Shown here in pieces: positions 62,992-64,000 of a stretch of DNA of 64,000 nt. The translations under genes were made by a program, and so were the position numbers. Source of the DNA: Caldimonas thermodepolymerans (GTDB lineage Bacteria; Pseudomonadota; Gammaproteobacteria; Burkholderiales; Burkholderiaceae_C); NCBI RefSeq assembly GCF_015476235.1, contig NZ_CP064338.1, positions 1 to 64,000 of the forward strand, given 5' to 3'. Under the pieces are notes generated by a model. The model was not told the DNA's origin and ran no database searches. It saw only the letters and a list, made by a program, of their open reading frames with translations. How positions within the stretch are numbered: position 1 is the first letter of the stretch; the number at the start of each line of letters is the position of its first letter.

Positions 62992-64000
62992 ATGACCCAG
63001 GCCTACATCGTGGCGGCGGTGCGCACGGCCGGTGGCCGGCGCGGGGGCCGGCTGTCCGGCTGGCATCCGGTGGAACTCGCGGCGCGCGTGATCGACGCGC
63101 TGGTGGACCGCACCGGCATGGACCCGGCGCTGGTGGACGACGTGCTGATGGGCTGCGTCAGCCAGGTCGGCGAGCAGTCGACCAACGTGGCGCGCAACGC
63201 GGTGCTGGCCTCGCGCCTGCCGCAGTCGGTGCCGGGCACCTCGATCGACCGCCAGTGCGGCTCCTCGCAGCAGGCGCTGCACTTCGCGGCGCAGGCCGTC
63301 ATGTCCGGCACGATGGACGTGGTGATCGCCGCGGGCGTCGAGTCGATGACGCGGGTGCCGATGGGCAGCCCGAGCACCCTGGCCCAGAAGGCCGGCATGG
63401 GGCACTACCAGAGCCCCGAGATCTGCCGCCGCCATGGCGAGGCGGTGTTCAGCCAGTTCACCGGCGCCGAGATGGTGGCGCGCAAGTACGGCCTGTCGAA
63501 GGACACGCTGGACCGCTACGCGCTGCAAAGCCATCAGCGCGCCGCGGCCGCCACGCAGGCCGGGTTGTTCCGCGACGAGATCGTGCCGTTGCCCGTGCGC
63601 GATGCGGACGGGCGCGACACCGGCCAGCTGCACGAGGTGGACGAGGGCATCCGCTTCGATGCGTCGCTGGAGGCGATCGCGCAGGTCAAGCTGCTGCAGG
63701 AAGGCGGCGTGATCACCGCGGCCAATGCCAGCCAGATCTGCGACGGGGCCTCGGGCGTGCTGGTGGTCAACGAGCAGGGCCTCAGGAAGCTGGGGGTCGA
63801 TCCGCTGGCGCGCATCCACCACATGTCGGTGCTGGGGCACGACCCGGTGATCATGCTGGAAGCGCCGATCCCGGCCACGCAGCGGGCCTTGCACAAGGCC
63901 GGCATGCGCCTGCAGGACATCGACCTCTACGAGGTCAACGAAGCCTTCGCGTCGGTGCCGCTGGCCTGGCTGCAGGCGCTGGATGCGGACCCCGAGCGCA
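62992..64000 (+). CDS. Acetyl-CoA acetyltransferase (thiolase), 3' end outside the window
   Basis: The first 336 codons of a thiolase II family protein, still open at the end of the window; family members have about 390 residues. It begins MTQAYIVAAVRTAGGRRGG after AGAGGAGA. The acyl-accepting cysteine is in IDRQCGSSQQA (about Cys88), and NASQICDGASG and YEVNEAFA, with its catalytic-loop Asn and Glu, are present. The His and second Cys motifs (GGAIALGHP, CIGGG) would lie beyond 64000. It cleaves 3-ketoacyl-CoA or condenses acetyl-CoA. Confidence 0.93.
   Translation, partial: MTQAYIVAAVRTAGGRRGGRLSGWHPVELAARVIDALVDRTGMDPALVDDVLMGCVSQVGEQSTNVARNAVLASRLPQSVPGTSIDRQCGSSQQALHFAAQAVMSGTMDVVIAAGVESMTRVPMGSPSTLAQKAGMGHYQSPEICRRHGEAVFSQFTGAEMVARKYGLSKDTLDRYALQSHQRAAAATQAGLFRDEIVPLPVRDADGRDTGQLHEVDEGIRFDASLEAIAQVKLLQEGGVITAANASQICDGASGVLVVNEQGLRKLGVDPLARIHHMSVLGHDPVIMLEAPIPATQRALHKAGMRLQDIDLYEVNEAFASVPLAWLQALDADPER

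Overview
The window reads as the origin region of the chromosome of a high-GC betaproteobacterium of the order Burkholderiales. It opens with dnaA, dnaN and gyrB in that order with DnaA boxes. Most coding sequence is strongly GC-biased at third positions, and the transport and catabolic gene mix (FCD-type GntR regulators, TRAP and ABC importers, a trimeric porin, CaiB-type CoA transferase, thiolase) is typical of environmental Burkholderiales. The genus cannot be named from this sequence alone. No rRNA, tRNA or CRISPR array was recognised.

Layout. (1) 1-5515: replication genes. (2) 5657-8691: an IS3-family element whose transposase has lost a catalytic aspartate, then about 1.8 kb of poorly coding, repeat- and hairpin-rich DNA around a lone XRE regulator. 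(3) 8692-11298: Nudix hydrolase, MFS carrier of the NTP/NDP-exchanger type, Tat-exported SDR. (4) 11596-24843: a catabolic island of ten enzyme and transport genes plus a divergent GntR regulator. It holds an aminotransferase, two hydrolases (one a carbamoylase), an atypical SDR, a NitT/TauT-type ABC importer, a 2-oxoglutarate oxygenase-like enzyme, a fused thiamine-diphosphate decarboxylase with swapped domains, an amidohydrolase and an aldehyde dehydrogenase. The substrate is unknown. (5) 24861-33411: nuclease and helicase genes (membrane-anchored Mrr-like, NERD-UvrD helicase, PD-(D/E)XK-DUF2075 helicase) mixed with a broken amidotransferase, a Na+/H+ antiporter and a frameshifted AraC regulator. 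(6) 33586-35185: DsrE, RidA and UDG-like genes.

(7) 35204-43351: two identical 873-bp IS5-family copies in direct orientation bracket metR-metE (B12-independent methionine synthase and its regulator) and a stack of other IS sequences, as a composite transposon would. Inside it an IS256-family element sits in an IS1595-family element, which itself abuts the left end of the second IS5 copy. Each of these two insertions has a legible 8-bp target duplication, so the order of events can be read.

(8) 43400-47552: polar amino-acid ABC importer with its GntR regulator, and a 7Fe ferredoxin. (9) 47890-61502: a second catabolic region with a TRAP transporter, two isopenicillin-N-synthase-like oxygenases, a kynurenine-formamidase-like hydrolase, two GntR regulators, a CapA-like metallophosphatase, a ribose-type ABC importer and a porin. 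Related palindromes before both oxygenase genes suggest one shared regulon. (10) 61609-64000: a CaiB/BaiF CoA transferase divergent from a thiolase that runs off the end of the window.
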